NCBI RefSeq assembly: GCF_030519655.1
Contig: NZ_JAUMIT010000001.1
Location: forward strand, 806,001-870,000
Direction of reading: 5' to 3'
Source: Wenyingzhuangia gilva
Lineage (GTDB): Bacteria > Bacteroidota > Bacteroidia > Flavobacteriales > Flavobacteriaceae
DNA: 64,000 nucleotides
Made by a program: the position numbers and the translations under genes. Positions within the stretch are counted from its first letter, which is position 1. The number at the start of each line of letters is the position of its first letter. The notes beneath the pieces are model-generated. The model was given only the letters and a program-made list of their open reading frames with translations, had not been told where the DNA came from and searched no databases. Below are positions 45,451 through 55,146 of the stretch, piece after piece.

Positions 45451-46203
45451 TTATTTTAAGAACTTTTTAATTTCAAAGGTTCCATTTATTAATTCTCCAT
45501 ATGTAAAATAGGTGATCCAATCTCCAGTGTTTACATATTTTGAATTTTGTGGCAAATCATAAATCATGGGTAAGTGGCGGTGACCAAAGATAAAATAATC
45601 GTAGTGCTTTTGTTGTAAAATTTCTTTACAGAATAGGATTAAATATTCTTTGTCTTCTCCTAAAAAATGAACATCTTCTGCTCCTGAAACTGCTTTGTTT
45701 TCTCTAGATAAATACATGGCAAATGACATTCCAACATCGGGATGCAGCCATCTAAACAACCAATTACAAATTGGATTTGTAAATATTTTTTTAATGAATT
45801 TATAACCTTTATCTCCAGGGCCTAAACCATCTCCATGGCCAATTAAAAATGTTTTTCCTTGTAATGTAAATTCTTTAGGCTCATGATATACAGGAATGTT
45901 TAATTCTTTTTCAAAATAATCTTTCATCCATAAATCATGATTACCTACAAAGAAATGAATGTCAACTCCTGCATCTTTTAGTTCTGCTAATTTTCCTAAA
46001 ACCCTTACAAAACCTTTAGGAACTACATATTTGTATTCAAACCAAAAATCAAACAAATCTCCTAATAAAAACAGGGTTTCTGCATCATTCTTAATGGAAT
46101 CTAACCAAGAAACAAATATTTTTTCTCTTGGTAAACTTTTTTCGGAACTTTCTGCTCCAAAGTGTTGATCGGAAGCAAAGTAGATTTTCTTATTACTCAA
46201 CAT
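45451..46203 (-). CDS. lpxH: UDP-2,3-diacylglucosamine diphosphatase, LpxH-like
   Basis: A 250-residue calcineurin-like metallophosphoesterase that should cleave UDP-2,3-diacylglucosamine to lipid X in lipid A synthesis. All five metal-site blocks of the fold are visible: SDQHFG (about 10), GDLFDFW (about 47), GNHDLW (about 86), GHGDGLG (about 121) and FGHRHLP (about 206). The ATG shares one base with the stop of the upstream peptidase (TAATG). LpxH is the expected lipid A hydrolase in this phylum; related YbbF-like enzymes are the alternative. Confidence 0.88.
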   Translation of the reverse strand: MLSNKKIYFASDQHFGAESSEKSLPREKIFVSWLDSIKNDAETLFLLGDLFDFWFEYKYVVPKGFVRVLGKLAELKDAGVDIHFFVGNHDLWMKDYFEKELNIPVYHEPKEFTLQGKTFLIGHGDGLGPGDKGYKFIKKIFTNPICNWLFRWLHPDVGMSFAMYLSRENKAVSGAEDVHFLGEDKEYLILFCKEILQQKHYDYFIFGHRHLPMIYDLPQNSKYVNTGDWITYFTYGELINGTFEIKKFLK

Positions 46204-47762
46204 TATTGATTTTGTTCTAAAGCTATGACTTTTGAAATATAAGGATCTCTTTTCTGAGTCAACATATAGTAAACTTTATCATTTATTAAATTACTTGCAA
46301 AATTTTCTTTTAACAAATCATCTACTAATTCTTGATTGCTAAACTTATAAGGAGCTATGTATTTATTAAATTCGTTTTTAATGTTTGGGGTAATTTTAAA
46401 ATCTTTGATGAAATTATTTTCGTTAAACCCTTTTAAATCCTCTCTATGGCCATCTATATAACTATAAACAAAATTATTGATAAGATTTAATTCATAATAA
46501 TTAACCCCATTAAGCGTGTCTAAAGGAATAAAAACATCGGGAGTAATTCCGCCACCACCATAAACTACTTTTCCTTTAGGTGTGGTGTATTTTAAAGAAT
46601 CTATCACCTTGATACTGTCTCTATAAAACAATTCTCCATTTTTGTACCTGCTCATCACTTCATTCTCATAAGTATCAATATCTCCATAAGGTTTTTGAAT
46701 AGAACGCCCAGTAGGAGTGTAGTACCTAGCAATGGTTAATCTCATAGCAGAACCATCGTTAAAATCTAATTCTTGTTGTACCAAACCTTTTCCAAAAGTT
46801 CTACGTCCAATAATAGTTCCTCTGTCATTATCTTGTAAAGCACCTGAAACAATTTCACTTGCAGAAGCTGAATTTTCATCAACCAATACGTAAACATGAC
46901 CTTTTTCAAAAGAACCTTTACTTGTGGCTACATTATTTTTTTGACGACCTTTTTTATTTTTAGTATATACAATTAGTTGTCCATCGGCTAAAAATTCATC
47001 CGAAATTTGATCGGCTATATGCATGTAGCCTCCAGGATTTCCTCTTAAATCAAGAATTAAATCTTTAATTCCTTGTTCTTGTAATTTGTCTAAAGCAGCT
47101 TTAAACTCATCATACGAAGTCTTGGCAAAACGAACCAATTTAATATATCCCAAACTATCAGTTACTTTAAAAGAAACAGGAACACTTTTTATAGCAACGT
47201 TACCTCTGGTGATATTAAAATCAATTACTTTATCATTTCCTGGCCTAAAAACTTTAACCAATACTTGGCTTTTATCTTCTCCTTTTAATTTAGAAACTAC
47301 ATCATCTGTGGTAATGTCTTTTCCGTATAAAGTATCTTTATCGGCCATAATTATTCTATCGCCAGCTCTAAGACCTGCCTTTAAACTTGGTCCATCAGGT
47401 ATAACTTTTACCACCACCACGGTGTCTTTTTCTAACCTAAATTGAACACCAATTCCTACAAAATTTCCATTCATAGTTTCTTGAGTGTAAGCCTGAATTT
47501 CTTTAGGAATATAAGTAGAGTGGGGGTCTAACCTATCTAAAAGATCAGAAATAACTTCATCAGTAATTTTTTCAGCATCAACATCATCTACATATTCGCT
47601 TTCAATAAATTTTAGGACAGTATTTAACTTACTATTTCCTGTATTTGAACCAACAGGATAAAAAGTTCCTGTATTTTTTACATTAAAAAAACTACCTATA
47701 ATAATTCCTAAGGCGATAGAAATTCCAATAAATAGTGGAAGGTTATTACTTTGTTTCATCAA
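46203..47762 (-). CDS. S41 C-terminal processing peptidase
   Basis: A 519-residue exported serine protease with a Ser/Lys dyad. There is an N-terminal membrane anchor (about 8-25), a PDZ domain (about 90-170, FVGIGVQFRL ... GLRAGDRI) and a catalytic domain with the Ser in DENSASASEIV (about 303) and the Lys in RTFGKGLVQ (about 328). Such CTPs trim C-termini of envelope proteins. The start overlaps the end of the dCMP deaminase gene by 17 bases and the end touches lpxH, so three genes form one operon. Confidence 0.95.
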   Translation of the reverse strand: MMKQSNNLPLFIGISIALGIIIGSFFNVKNTGTFYPVGSNTGNSKLNTVLKFIESEYVDDVDAEKITDEVISDLLDRLDPHSTYIPKEIQAYTQETMNGNFVGIGVQFRLEKDTVVVVKVIPDGPSLKAGLRAGDRIIMADKDTLYGKDITTDDVVSKLKGEDKSQVLVKVFRPGNDKVIDFNITRGNVAIKSVPVSFKVTDSLGYIKLVRFAKTSYDEFKAALDKLQEQGIKDLILDLRGNPGGYMHIADQISDEFLADGQLIVYTKNKKGRQKNNVATSKGSFEKGHVYVLVDENSASASEIVSGALQDNDRGTIIGRRTFGKGLVQQELDFNDGSAMRLTIARYYTPTGRSIQKPYGDIDTYENEVMSRYKNGELFYRDSIKVIDSLKYTTPKGKVVYGGGGITPDVFIPLDTLNGVNYYELNLINNFVYSYIDGHREDLKGFNENNFIKDFKITPNIKNEFNKYIAPYKFSNQELVDDLLKENFASNLINDKVYYMLTQKRDPYISKVIALEQNQ

Positions 47763-48189
47763 TATCTAATTTCAATAATTCAACACCTGCTTTTCTTAAA
47801 AAATCAATCCCAGTTGTGTCTTTGTATTCTTTTGCGTAAACTACTCTATTAATTCCAGATTGATGGATTAATTTACTACAATCCTTACAAGGAGATAAGG
47901 TAATGTATAAAGTAGCGTCTTTGGTAGATTGGGTAGAGGAAGCTACTTTTAAAATTGCGTTAGCTTCAGCATGTAATACTGTCCATTTGGTATCATAATT
48001 ATCATCTTCACAACAATTTTCAAAACCTGTAGGAGTCCCATTATATCCATCAGAAATAATCATTCTATCTTTTACAATAATAGCCCCCACTTGTTTTCTT
48101 TTACAATGAGATAATTTTGCCCATTCAAAAGCCATTCTTAAATATGCAGTATCATATTTTAATTGTTTTTCATCCAACATAGAAATCAT
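47746..48189 (-). CDS. dCMP deaminase (ComEB-like)
   Basis: A 147-residue zinc-dependent deaminase that converts dCMP to dUMP for thymidylate synthesis. The catalytic His-Ala-Glu is in LHAEANAIL (about 74) and the zinc Cys pair in SPCKDCSKL (about 102). It has the normal ComEB length. It is the first gene of the operon with the S41 peptidase and lpxH. The start might also be the ATG three codons in (48180). A -7 box lies about 30 bases upstream. Confidence 0.93.
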   Translation of the reverse strand: MISMLDEKQLKYDTAYLRMAFEWAKLSHCKRKQVGAIIVKDRMIISDGYNGTPTGFENCCEDDNYDTKWTVLHAEANAILKVASSTQSTKDATLYITLSPCKDCSKLIHQSGINRVVYAKEYKDTTGIDFLRKAGVELLKLDIDETK

Positions 48190-48217
48190 ATCAACCTTTT
48201 TTTAAAAGTATTTGGTA

Positions 48218-48225
48218 CAAAAATA
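48218..48225 (-). promoter_or_regulatory. -7 box of the dCMP deaminase operon
   Basis: TATTTTTG on the minus strand is an exact TAnnTTTG match 28 bases upstream of the deaminase start. TTG triplets occur 14 and 22 bases further upstream, neither at the ideal spacing. Confidence 0.45.
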
Positions 48226-48345
48226 GTATCTTATTAATACAACTTAACAAAAAGTTAGATATAAATGGATAATATTGTAATGCTAACAAATCTATAAAAT
48301 AAAAAACACTACAACTGTTTTAAATTTTTAAAAGTAACTACCTTT

Positions 48346-50580
48346 TTGAAACAACTATTTTTATTTACTAACCTGATTATATGCCTAGTTTCTTGTAAAC
48401 CGAAAGAAGAGAACGCTTATAAAAAAATAGATCCTAATGCTATTTTTACCAGTACGGATAGTATTCCTAACAAACACTATGTAGGAAGTCAAAAATGTAA
48501 AGAATGTCATGCAACTCAATTTAAAGATTGGGAAGGTTCACACCATGACAAGTCGATGCAAAAAGCCAATAGACAAACAATTATTGCTCCTTTTAATGGA
48601 GAAGTTTTTAAAAGTCAAGGAGTCACTTCTACTTTTTTTCAAAAAGAAGGAAAATTTTATGTGAATACGGAAGGACGTGATGGTAAAAATCATGATTATG
48701 AAATAATTTACACTTTTGGTTTTACACCTTTACAGCAATATATTGTGTTGTTTCCTGATGGTCAATATCAATGTTTAAGAACTGCTTTTAACACTAAAAA
48801 AAATAAATGGTTTGATTTGTATCCAGATTTTAAAGTAGTTCATAAAGAGTGGCTGCATTGGAGTAGAGGAGGACTGAACTGGAATACCATGTGTGCAGAT
48901 TGCCACAGTACCAACGTAAAGAAAAACTACAACGAAAAAAATCATAGTTATGATACCAATTATGCCATTATCAATGTAAGTTGTGAAGCTTGTCACGGAC
49001 CCGGAAAAAAGCATGTTGAAAATGCTTTAAAAAAAGGAAGTGATTATAAAAATGATGGTACCATGCAAATGGTTGGTTTAGATTCTAAAGAATTAGTTGA
49101 TGCCTGTGCTCGTTGCCATGCTAGAAGAGAAAACATTACTTTATTTCACACACCACAGGGTACTTTTTTAGATCATTATTTTCCTCAATTCATTACCAAA
49201 GATATTTATCATGCCGATGGTCAAATTTTAGATGAAGACTATGTATATGGATCTTTTATACAAAGTAAAATGTATCATAACGGGGTAAGTTGTAAAGATT
49301 GTCACAATCCACACTCTACCAAGCGTAAATTTGATGATAATAGACTTTGTATGCAATGTCATGACGGAGCTACTTTTAATGTAGAAAGTCATCACAAACA
49401 CAAAATGGGAACAAAAGAAGCCATGTGTATTAACTGTCACATGCCTGGAAAATATTATATGGGAAATGATTTTAGACGTGACCATAGTTTTAGAATTCCA
49501 AGACCTGATTTAAGTATCAAATATGGAACACCAAATGCATGTGTTGGATGTCATAAAGACAAAGACGACCAATGGGCTTATGAAAATTTTGTAAAGTTAT
49601 ATGGAGAACCTAAAAAAAATCATTTTTCTGATAAATTAGCTCCAGGAATTACGGGTACAATAGGAGGAAGAGATAGTTTAATGCTGTTGGCTCATGATAC
49701 CATTTACCCTAATATGGCTAGGGCTTCTGCAGTGTCAAACCTAAGAAATTATGCTGGACAAATTAATGTATCGGAAGTCTTAAAATTTTTAAAGGATAAA
49801 TCTCCATTAGTAAAAGGAGCAACCGCAGATTTGTTATTTGATTTAAAATTAGGAGCAGATAATTATAAAGTACTTTTACCTTTATTAAAAGATGATAAAA
49901 CAGCTGTAAGAGTAAAAGCTTTTTTTGCTTTAAGCAGCATTCCCTACTCTAAAATACCTAAGGAATATAGAGATGTTTACGAAAAGGTTAAAATTGAATT
50001 TGCGAATCATTTAAAGGCTACAGGAGAGTTTTCTGGTGGTAGAATGAAACGTGCACAATATTATCTCAATACCGGAAAAATACAGAGTGCTATTAGCACT
50101 TTAGAAGATGCTCTTAAAATAGATATTACCAATAATATTGTAAGAACTACTTTAGCTAATTTATACTATCAAGTTAAAGATTATCAAAAATCTGAAGAAG
50201 CTTATAAAACCATTTTAGAACAAGAACCTGGTTTTGGATTGACTAATTATGATTACGGTTTGTTGTTAAACGAATTAGGGAGACCTAAAGAAGCTATTGT
50301 TCAACTACAAAAAGCTATTGGATATTTGCCAGAAAATGATAGAATTGCTTACAATTTAGCTTTGTTATATTTTCAAAACAAACAAACTAAAAATGCCATT
50401 TCTGTTTTAAACACTCAATTAAAAAGAAGCGCTAACAATACTGATTTAATTTATCTGATGGCATATATTTATAAGGAAAATAATGAGATAGAAAAAGCTA
50501 AAAAATACGCTAAAAAACTTATTGAAATTGCTCCGCTAAATCAACAATATCAAAACTTTTACAATATTTTAAATCAATAA
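48346..50580 (+). CDS. Octaheme cytochrome c (c554-like) lipoprotein with TPR repeats
   Basis: A 744-residue lipoprotein. The TTG start gives a signal peptide with the lipobox CLVSC (Cys about 17), and no in-frame ATG does so. Eight CxxCH heme-binding motifs occur at about residues 51, 183, 213, 254, 316, 335, 361 and 399, several in the CEACHG, CKDCHNPH and CINCHMP forms found in cytochrome c554/NrfB-like proteins. A HEAT-like helical region (about 470-540) and then four TPR units (about 560-740) follow. It is likely an outer- or periplasm-facing electron carrier; the redox partner is unknown. No oxidoreductase gene neighbours it. Confidence 0.9.
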   Translation: MKQLFLFTNLIICLVSCKPKEENAYKKIDPNAIFTSTDSIPNKHYVGSQKCKECHATQFKDWEGSHHDKSMQKANRQTIIAPFNGEVFKSQGVTSTFFQKEGKFYVNTEGRDGKNHDYEIIYTFGFTPLQQYIVLFPDGQYQCLRTAFNTKKNKWFDLYPDFKVVHKEWLHWSRGGLNWNTMCADCHSTNVKKNYNEKNHSYDTNYAIINVSCEACHGPGKKHVENALKKGSDYKNDGTMQMVGLDSKELVDACARCHARRENITLFHTPQGTFLDHYFPQFITKDIYHADGQILDEDYVYGSFIQSKMYHNGVSCKDCHNPHSTKRKFDDNRLCMQCHDGATFNVESHHKHKMGTKEAMCINCHMPGKYYMGNDFRRDHSFRIPRPDLSIKYGTPNACVGCHKDKDDQWAYENFVKLYGEPKKNHFSDKLAPGITGTIGGRDSLMLLAHDTIYPNMARASAVSNLRNYAGQINVSEVLKFLKDKSPLVKGATADLLFDLKLGADNYKVLLPLLKDDKTAVRVKAFFALSSIPYSKIPKEYRDVYEKVKIEFANHLKATGEFSGGRMKRAQYYLNTGKIQSAISTLEDALKIDITNNIVRTTLANLYYQVKDYQKSEEAYKTILEQEPGFGLTNYDYGLLLNELGRPKEAIVQLQKAIGYLPENDRIAYNLALLYFQNKQTKNAISVLNTQLKRSANNTDLIYLMAYIYKENNEIEKAKKYAKKLIEIAPLNQQYQNFYNILNQ

Positions 50581-50582
50581 GA

Positions 50583-50744
50583 ATGCTACTTGAATTATTG
50601 TTTACTTTTTTAGTTTTAGGAATTATTTTTTGTTCTACTAAAGCCTTTGTTTGGTTTGCAAGAAAAAGAATGAATGCTATTAATTATATGAATAAAAACC
50701 AACACAATCCATGGTTTAGGATTTTGAAAAAGCATAAGTTTTAA
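50583..50744 (+). CDS. 53-residue membrane protein after the cytochrome gene
   Basis: An ATG-started frame two bases after the cytochrome stop. Residues 3-22 (LELLFTFLVLGIIFCSTKAF) form one transmembrane helix, followed by a basic tail (ARKRMNAINYMNK ... ILKKHKF). It ends directly before a strong terminator. Its last 17 codons and the terminator are duplicated 6.26 kb downstream, which suggests that this sequence is an insertion target. It may help anchor or mature the cytochrome, but this is only positional. Confidence 0.65.
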   Translation: MLLELLFTFLVLGIIFCSTKAFVWFARKRMNAINYMNKNQHNPWFRILKKHKF

Positions 50745-50781
50745 TTATAAAAAAAGCCTCTGAAAATTCAGAGGCTTTTTT
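50691..50781. repeat. 91-bp direct repeat, left copy
   Basis: Left copy of a repeat found again at 56952-57042 with 90 of 91 bases identical (mismatch at 50732/56993). It covers the end of the 53-residue membrane protein gene, its stop codon and the whole terminator. Confidence 0.95.
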
Positions 50782-50782
50782 T
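50751..50782. terminator. Terminator after the cytochrome unit
   Basis: Stem AAAAAGCCTCTGAA / TTCAGAGGCTTTTT with a short loop and T-run. It sits between the convergent small membrane protein gene and the secreted propeller gene. Confidence 0.9.
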
Positions 50783-50798
50783 AATATAGCTAACTTAT

Positions 50799-53700
50799 TT
50801 AGTTTTTAATAAAACGTTTTACAGCAATTGAATTATTGTTTGTGTATATCTTTAAAATATAAACCCCTTTTTCTAAGTTAGAAACATCTATAGGTTGAAT
50901 ATTCTTATTTTCTAAAACTTTTTTACCCATCACAGAATAAATCTCAATTTTTAAAATATTGTAATTGTTTATATTTTGTAGAGTCAGAACATCACTTACA
51001 GGATTTGGATGAATTTTAAAAGCCTCAGAGTCTAAACGATTGACACTAAGATCACCCGTTCTTTCTATTTTTAAGGTATTCCATACCCAGTTTACATCAC
51101 TTCCTCCATTATCCCCAATTTTTAACACTAATTTTTTATTAGTAACAGTTACTTCAAATTCATTGATTATATAATTACCTGTTTCACTAGAAAAATCTGC
51201 CACAGCACTTTCATTATTGGCAGCAATAAACATTTTATCGTGGGCATAATCACTATCACCGTGAGTTGTTGTAATTCTATAAACTCCGTTCTCTAAATAA
51301 ACTTGAAATTCTTTATTCTCAGATGATAATACAAAGTCTAGATTAGGCGTGTTTGAAGAACTTCCTCTATCTCTTGATAAAATTCCATTAGTGGTAATCC
51401 AACCATAAGATTGATTTAATTGACTAGACTCATGAATTCTTATAGCGTTTGGCATTAAGGGAGAAGATTGTGTCCCAAAATCAAATGTGGTATCATTTGC
51501 TAAAGGAATAATAGCATTTACATTTACAATACAAGAACCTATAAGATTACCATTACTTAGACTTGCATAAATAGTAGTAGAACCTGAAGATACTGCTGTA
51601 ACCAATCCATTTGAATCTACAGTCGCTATGTTTTCATCATCACTAGACCAAGTAACATTCTCTGAAGAAATTTCTACTGGAGAAGTTGTAAAATGTAATT
51701 GAACAACATCCAATTCATTTACTAAGACATTTTCTTCTTTAATATTTATATTACTAACTTTTAACTCTTTAGTATCAATTAATAAACTATTTATTACCCA
51801 AGGATTTCCAGAATTTGAATTACTAAACTCCAACTCTAATACCCCATTTGTTACCTCTACATCAAACGTGTGTGTGGTCCATTCTCCAATATTAGAACTA
51901 CCATTAGATAAAACTTCTACACCATTAGCTCTTATCATTTGACCGCTCAGAGCTGTTGTATTGGTTCCTTGTACAACTGTTATACTATAGGTACCATTAA
52001 ATAATTTTTGTTTAAATATGGCTGTATTTGTACCACTAACATAATCTGTTTCTGCTTTATTTGTTTGTGAATCATCTACAGCTGTTAAACCTGTTATATT
52101 TATAAATCCATAATCATTAGCATAAACATTAGAATTTGTTACTCTTAAAGCATCTGTATCTAACGCAGAATTTTCTGTTCCAAAATCATAGTATTTTAAT
52201 TCATCTTTAGGACTATAATACATGATAGAGGTAAGGTAGTTTTGATAAGTAATATATTTTCCTCGCATCCACATAACATCAAAAGATCCAGGTTTATGAT
52301 TTCTAGGAACTACAGGTCTTACATTAATCACATCGGCTGGTGTGTTTTCTGTAATAGCTGTTGTTTTCCATGTTGCTCCATCATCAGGGGTTTGATATTT
52401 ATAAATTTCAAAAACATCATTTACTTGTTTAGATAAATAAACCGTAGAAATATCATTAGGATCTAAACTCATACCTCCTGAATAATTGGGTTCAGGTTCT
52501 GTTCCTCCTGAGGGTGTTTGTGGAAACCATTTTCCACTATTAACAATATGATGATTGTTCCACTGTGAACCATCAAATTTTGCATAATAATAATGATGAT
52601 TATAATCATCCGGGAAAGCTGCATATAAAATAACAGGTTTCTCATTTTTATCAAGAGCAATATCCCAAGTCCAACCTTTTCCTTGTGATGCATTATAAAC
52701 TACTTCTGGTTCTCCTGCATCAATATCTAAAGCACTAGAGGTACCAGTATAATTCTTTATAAAAGTTCCATCCGCTTTATAAAACTTATTGTCTTTAAAA
52801 TAAACGTAATAAATTTTATTTGATGGTTCTTGTCTAGGATGACCAGTAGTAAAAGTAATGTGAACTCCTTCTTGACTGTCTTGTATATATCTTACATAAG
52901 GTCTTTTTTGAGCAGCATTTCTCTTGATTAATGTTTGAGGACTTCCCCAGGTTAATCCACCATCATTTGAAATAGCAATGCTAGGATGCCAACTACTTCC
53001 ATCTCTATAAAACATGTAAATATCATTTCCTATTTGATATGGATTTGCATAAGTAACCTCTGTTCCAAAAGTAGCTTCTGGTCCAAAAGAAGTAATATCT
53101 TCTGGATTTTCTGAAACAAGAACACGCATAGGCCCAAAAAAATGTCCCGAATAACTAACCATAATACGTCCATCTTTTCTTACCAAAAAAGTAGGGTTGT
53201 TATGGTCATCTACTTGAAAACCTTCTCTAATAGTTGTTTGAATAATTTCACCAGTTTCATGATTGTAACTTGCAACTTGTATTTTTCCGTCGTGAGTAAT
53301 CCAACCCGAATAAGTTTGTTCTTTTTCACCTTTATAATACAATGCTCTTGGATCTTGAAACCAACACCAAGTACCATCATTTGTAAAAGTTTTTGTTCCT
53401 CTTGCTAAATATGGTGTTGGAGGAATTATAATTTCTGTTTCTTGTAAATTTAATTCTGCCAAGCCAATAAGTCCTCCTTGAGTACCACTAAGTCCATTTA
53501 TTTGTTTTAATTGAATGTAATACTCGCCATTTGTAGGTGGTTCAAAATAAATGTCAATTGGATAATAAACTCCTCTAGTACTTATAGAGTAACTTTTTGT
53601 TGTAATAATATTCCCTCCTTCAGGAGCATCTGATATTGAAAACTCATAAGTTGGGTTATTAGCATTGTTAATCCACTCATAGTAACCTGTAAAACGATAT

Positions 53701-54065
53701 GCTTTACCTGCTTCTAAAGTAATGCCCGATTGACCAGTGTCTACCCCTGGATTGGTTGGTAAACCTAAAGACATAGTAGAACCTACATAACTTCCTTCCC
53801 ATCGATACAAAAACTCTCTTCCTGTAAAAGCACCTCCACCATCTATAGTAATATTAGTCACATCTTTATATCTAACTCCTAATGCATTTGCAAGTTGCCA
53901 ATCTGTACCACCTGTAGAAGCTGCAAATCCCCATTTATTTCCTTCACTTCCAGGCCCTGTTAATCCATTTGCATTCCAATTTGGAATTAAATTTTGTGCA
54001 CAAACACTATTTATTCCTAATGTAAAAATAAAGGTTGATAATAATAATTTTAATTTTAGTTTCAT
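50799..54065 (-). CDS. T9SS-secreted BNR-repeat beta-propeller protein, candidate polysaccharide-active enzyme
   Basis: A 1088-residue exported protein with a signal peptide (ending VCAQ). Domains in order: a carbohydrate-binding-like beta domain (about 25-210) shared with the two neighbouring genes; a BNR-4-type propeller (about 220-630, starting WCWFQDPRALYY) with conserved His in YNHETG (about 263) and DDHNNP (about 286); a galactose-binding-like FDFGTE domain (about 640-770); a BIG2 Ig domain (about 775-865); a second FDFGTQ domain (about 872-1005); and a T9SS sorting domain (from IHPNPV, about 1012). The propeller with paired His resembles PL24/PL25 ulvan lyases and BNR-4 proteins, but the catalytic role is inferred. 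Confidence 0.8.
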   Translation of the reverse strand: MKLKLKLLLSTFIFTLGINSVCAQNLIPNWNANGLTGPGSEGNKWGFAASTGGTDWQLANALGVRYKDVTNITIDGGGAFTGREFLYRWEGSYVGSTMSLGLPTNPGVDTGQSGITLEAGKAYRFTGYYEWINNANNPTYEFSISDAPEGGNIITTKSYSISTRGVYYPIDIYFEPPTNGEYYIQLKQINGLSGTQGGLIGLAELNLQETEIIIPPTPYLARGTKTFTNDGTWCWFQDPRALYYKGEKEQTYSGWITHDGKIQVASYNHETGEIIQTTIREGFQVDDHNNPTFLVRKDGRIMVSYSGHFFGPMRVLVSENPEDITSFGPEATFGTEVTYANPYQIGNDIYMFYRDGSSWHPSIAISNDGGLTWGSPQTLIKRNAAQKRPYVRYIQDSQEGVHITFTTGHPRQEPSNKIYYVYFKDNKFYKADGTFIKNYTGTSSALDIDAGEPEVVYNASQGKGWTWDIALDKNEKPVILYAAFPDDYNHHYYYAKFDGSQWNNHHIVNSGKWFPQTPSGGTEPEPNYSGGMSLDPNDISTVYLSKQVNDVFEIYKYQTPDDGATWKTTAITENTPADVINVRPVVPRNHKPGSFDVMWMRGKYITYQNYLTSIMYYSPKDELKYYDFGTENSALDTDALRVTNSNVYANDYGFINITGLTAVDDSQTNKAETDYVSGTNTAIFKQKLFNGTYSITVVQGTNTTALSGQMIRANGVEVLSNGSSNIGEWTTHTFDVEVTNGVLELEFSNSNSGNPWVINSLLIDTKELKVSNINIKEENVLVNELDVVQLHFTTSPVEISSENVTWSSDDENIATVDSNGLVTAVSSGSTTIYASLSNGNLIGSCIVNVNAIIPLANDTTFDFGTQSSPLMPNAIRIHESSQLNQSYGWITTNGILSRDRGSSSNTPNLDFVLSSENKEFQVYLENGVYRITTTHGDSDYAHDKMFIAANNESAVADFSSETGNYIINEFEVTVTNKKLVLKIGDNGGSDVNWVWNTLKIERTGDLSVNRLDSEAFKIHPNPVSDVLTLQNINNYNILKIEIYSVMGKKVLENKNIQPIDVSNLEKGVYILKIYTNNNSIAVKRFIKN

Positions 54066-54104
54066 AATCTAATTAATTGAACTATTAAGTATATTTATAC
54101 AATA

Positions 54105-54141
54105 AAATAGATCGACACATATGTATAGTATCGATCTATTT
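54105..54141 (-). terminator. Terminator after the middle secreted paralogue
   Basis: Stem AAATAGATCGA / TCGATCTATTT with a 15-nt AT loop, 22 bases after the stop. A similar hairpin, ATTAGACTGA / TCAATCTAAT, follows the other paralogue at 55384-55425. Confidence 0.6.
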
Positions 54142-54162
54142 ATATTGAAAATAATTTAAAAA

Positions 54163-55047
54163 TTATTTAGCAAACTTTACTACTTGAACTTCACCAGAAA
54201 TGGTTGTAACACGTAAAATATAAGTTCCACTTTGTAAGCTAGAAATACTAATTGTACTAGAATCGTTATTAGATAATACTGATCTACCTAATATATCGAA
54301 TACAGTAATATTACTTACTCCTGAATTTGTTTTTACTGATAATACATCTTTATTAAATGCTATTTGAGGTTTTATATTTGAAATATTATTAGAACTTAAA
54401 GTTCCTTTATCTTCTAAACTCAAATTTGCCAATTGAATAATAGTACCAGCTGCACTACCATCACCTGATGTTTGTCTAATTTGAAAAAAATAATCACCAC
54501 TAGTATCAGGAGTAAAATTATATGTAAAACTATAATAACCTCCTTTAGTAGTATTATTTTCATGTCTATCTTTTTCCTCTAAACTAAAATCTTGAGGATT
54601 CAGCGCATCACCATCCGGAGTAGTAGAGTATGAAAATTGATATGTTGGAGCTTCACCATTATTAAACCACATATAATATCCTGTAAGAGTATATGTATTT
54701 CCTGCAGTCATTGTAATTCCTGATTGACCAGTACTTCCAGTAACTCCTAAAGACATAACTGATCCCCACCAAGATCCATCCCATCTATATAAAAACAACC
54801 TACCATTATACGTTTGTGTAGTACCATCAATAGTATAAGATTGATTATCTCGATACCTTACATCACCACCATTAGCTGTTCCCCAAGGCGCATCAACTCT
54901 AGATGTACCAAACCCCCATTTATTTGCCTCAGAACCCGCTCCGGTTGCTCCATTAGCATCCCAATCTGGAATTAAGTTTTGTGCAGATGTAGCACTAACT
55001 GCAAATAATAGCATTGCTGCTGAAATTAATTGTGTAATTTTTTTCAT
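54163..55047 (-). CDS. T9SS-secreted carbohydrate-binding-like protein, intact paralogue
   Basis: A 294-residue exported protein: signal peptide MKKITQLISAAMLLFAV... ending TSAQ, then the same beta domain as the N-terminus of the 1088-residue protein (about 24-215: NLIPDWDANGATG, RLFLYRWDGS, TGYYMWFNN), then a short T9SS sorting domain (about 220-294, ISSLQSGTYILRV, ending VVKFAK). It lacks any catalytic module, so it is probably a surface lectin-like or adhesive protein. Together with 55438-56262 and the propeller protein it makes a family of three. Confidence 0.82.
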   Translation of the reverse strand: MKKITQLISAAMLLFAVSATSAQNLIPDWDANGATGAGSEANKWGFGTSRVDAPWGTANGGDVRYRDNQSYTIDGTTQTYNGRLFLYRWDGSWWGSVMSLGVTGSTGQSGITMTAGNTYTLTGYYMWFNNGEAPTYQFSYSTTPDGDALNPQDFSLEEKDRHENNTTKGGYYSFTYNFTPDTSGDYFFQIRQTSGDGSAAGTIIQLANLSLEDKGTLSSNNISNIKPQIAFNKDVLSVKTNSGVSNITVFDILGRSVLSNNDSSTISISSLQSGTYILRVTTISGEVQVVKFAK

Positions 55048-55146
55048 AATATAAATATGTTTTAATTAAGTACACTAAAACTAGTGTAATAAAAAGAGAT
55101 TAAAGGTTGTTAAATTAATAAAAAAAAGGGGGGTAATTGATTGTAT

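Noticed and set aside
52242-53408. Plus- and minus-strand frames of 64-88 codons inside the propeller gene
   Set aside because: They are shadows of a long, clearly coding gene with recognisable domains.
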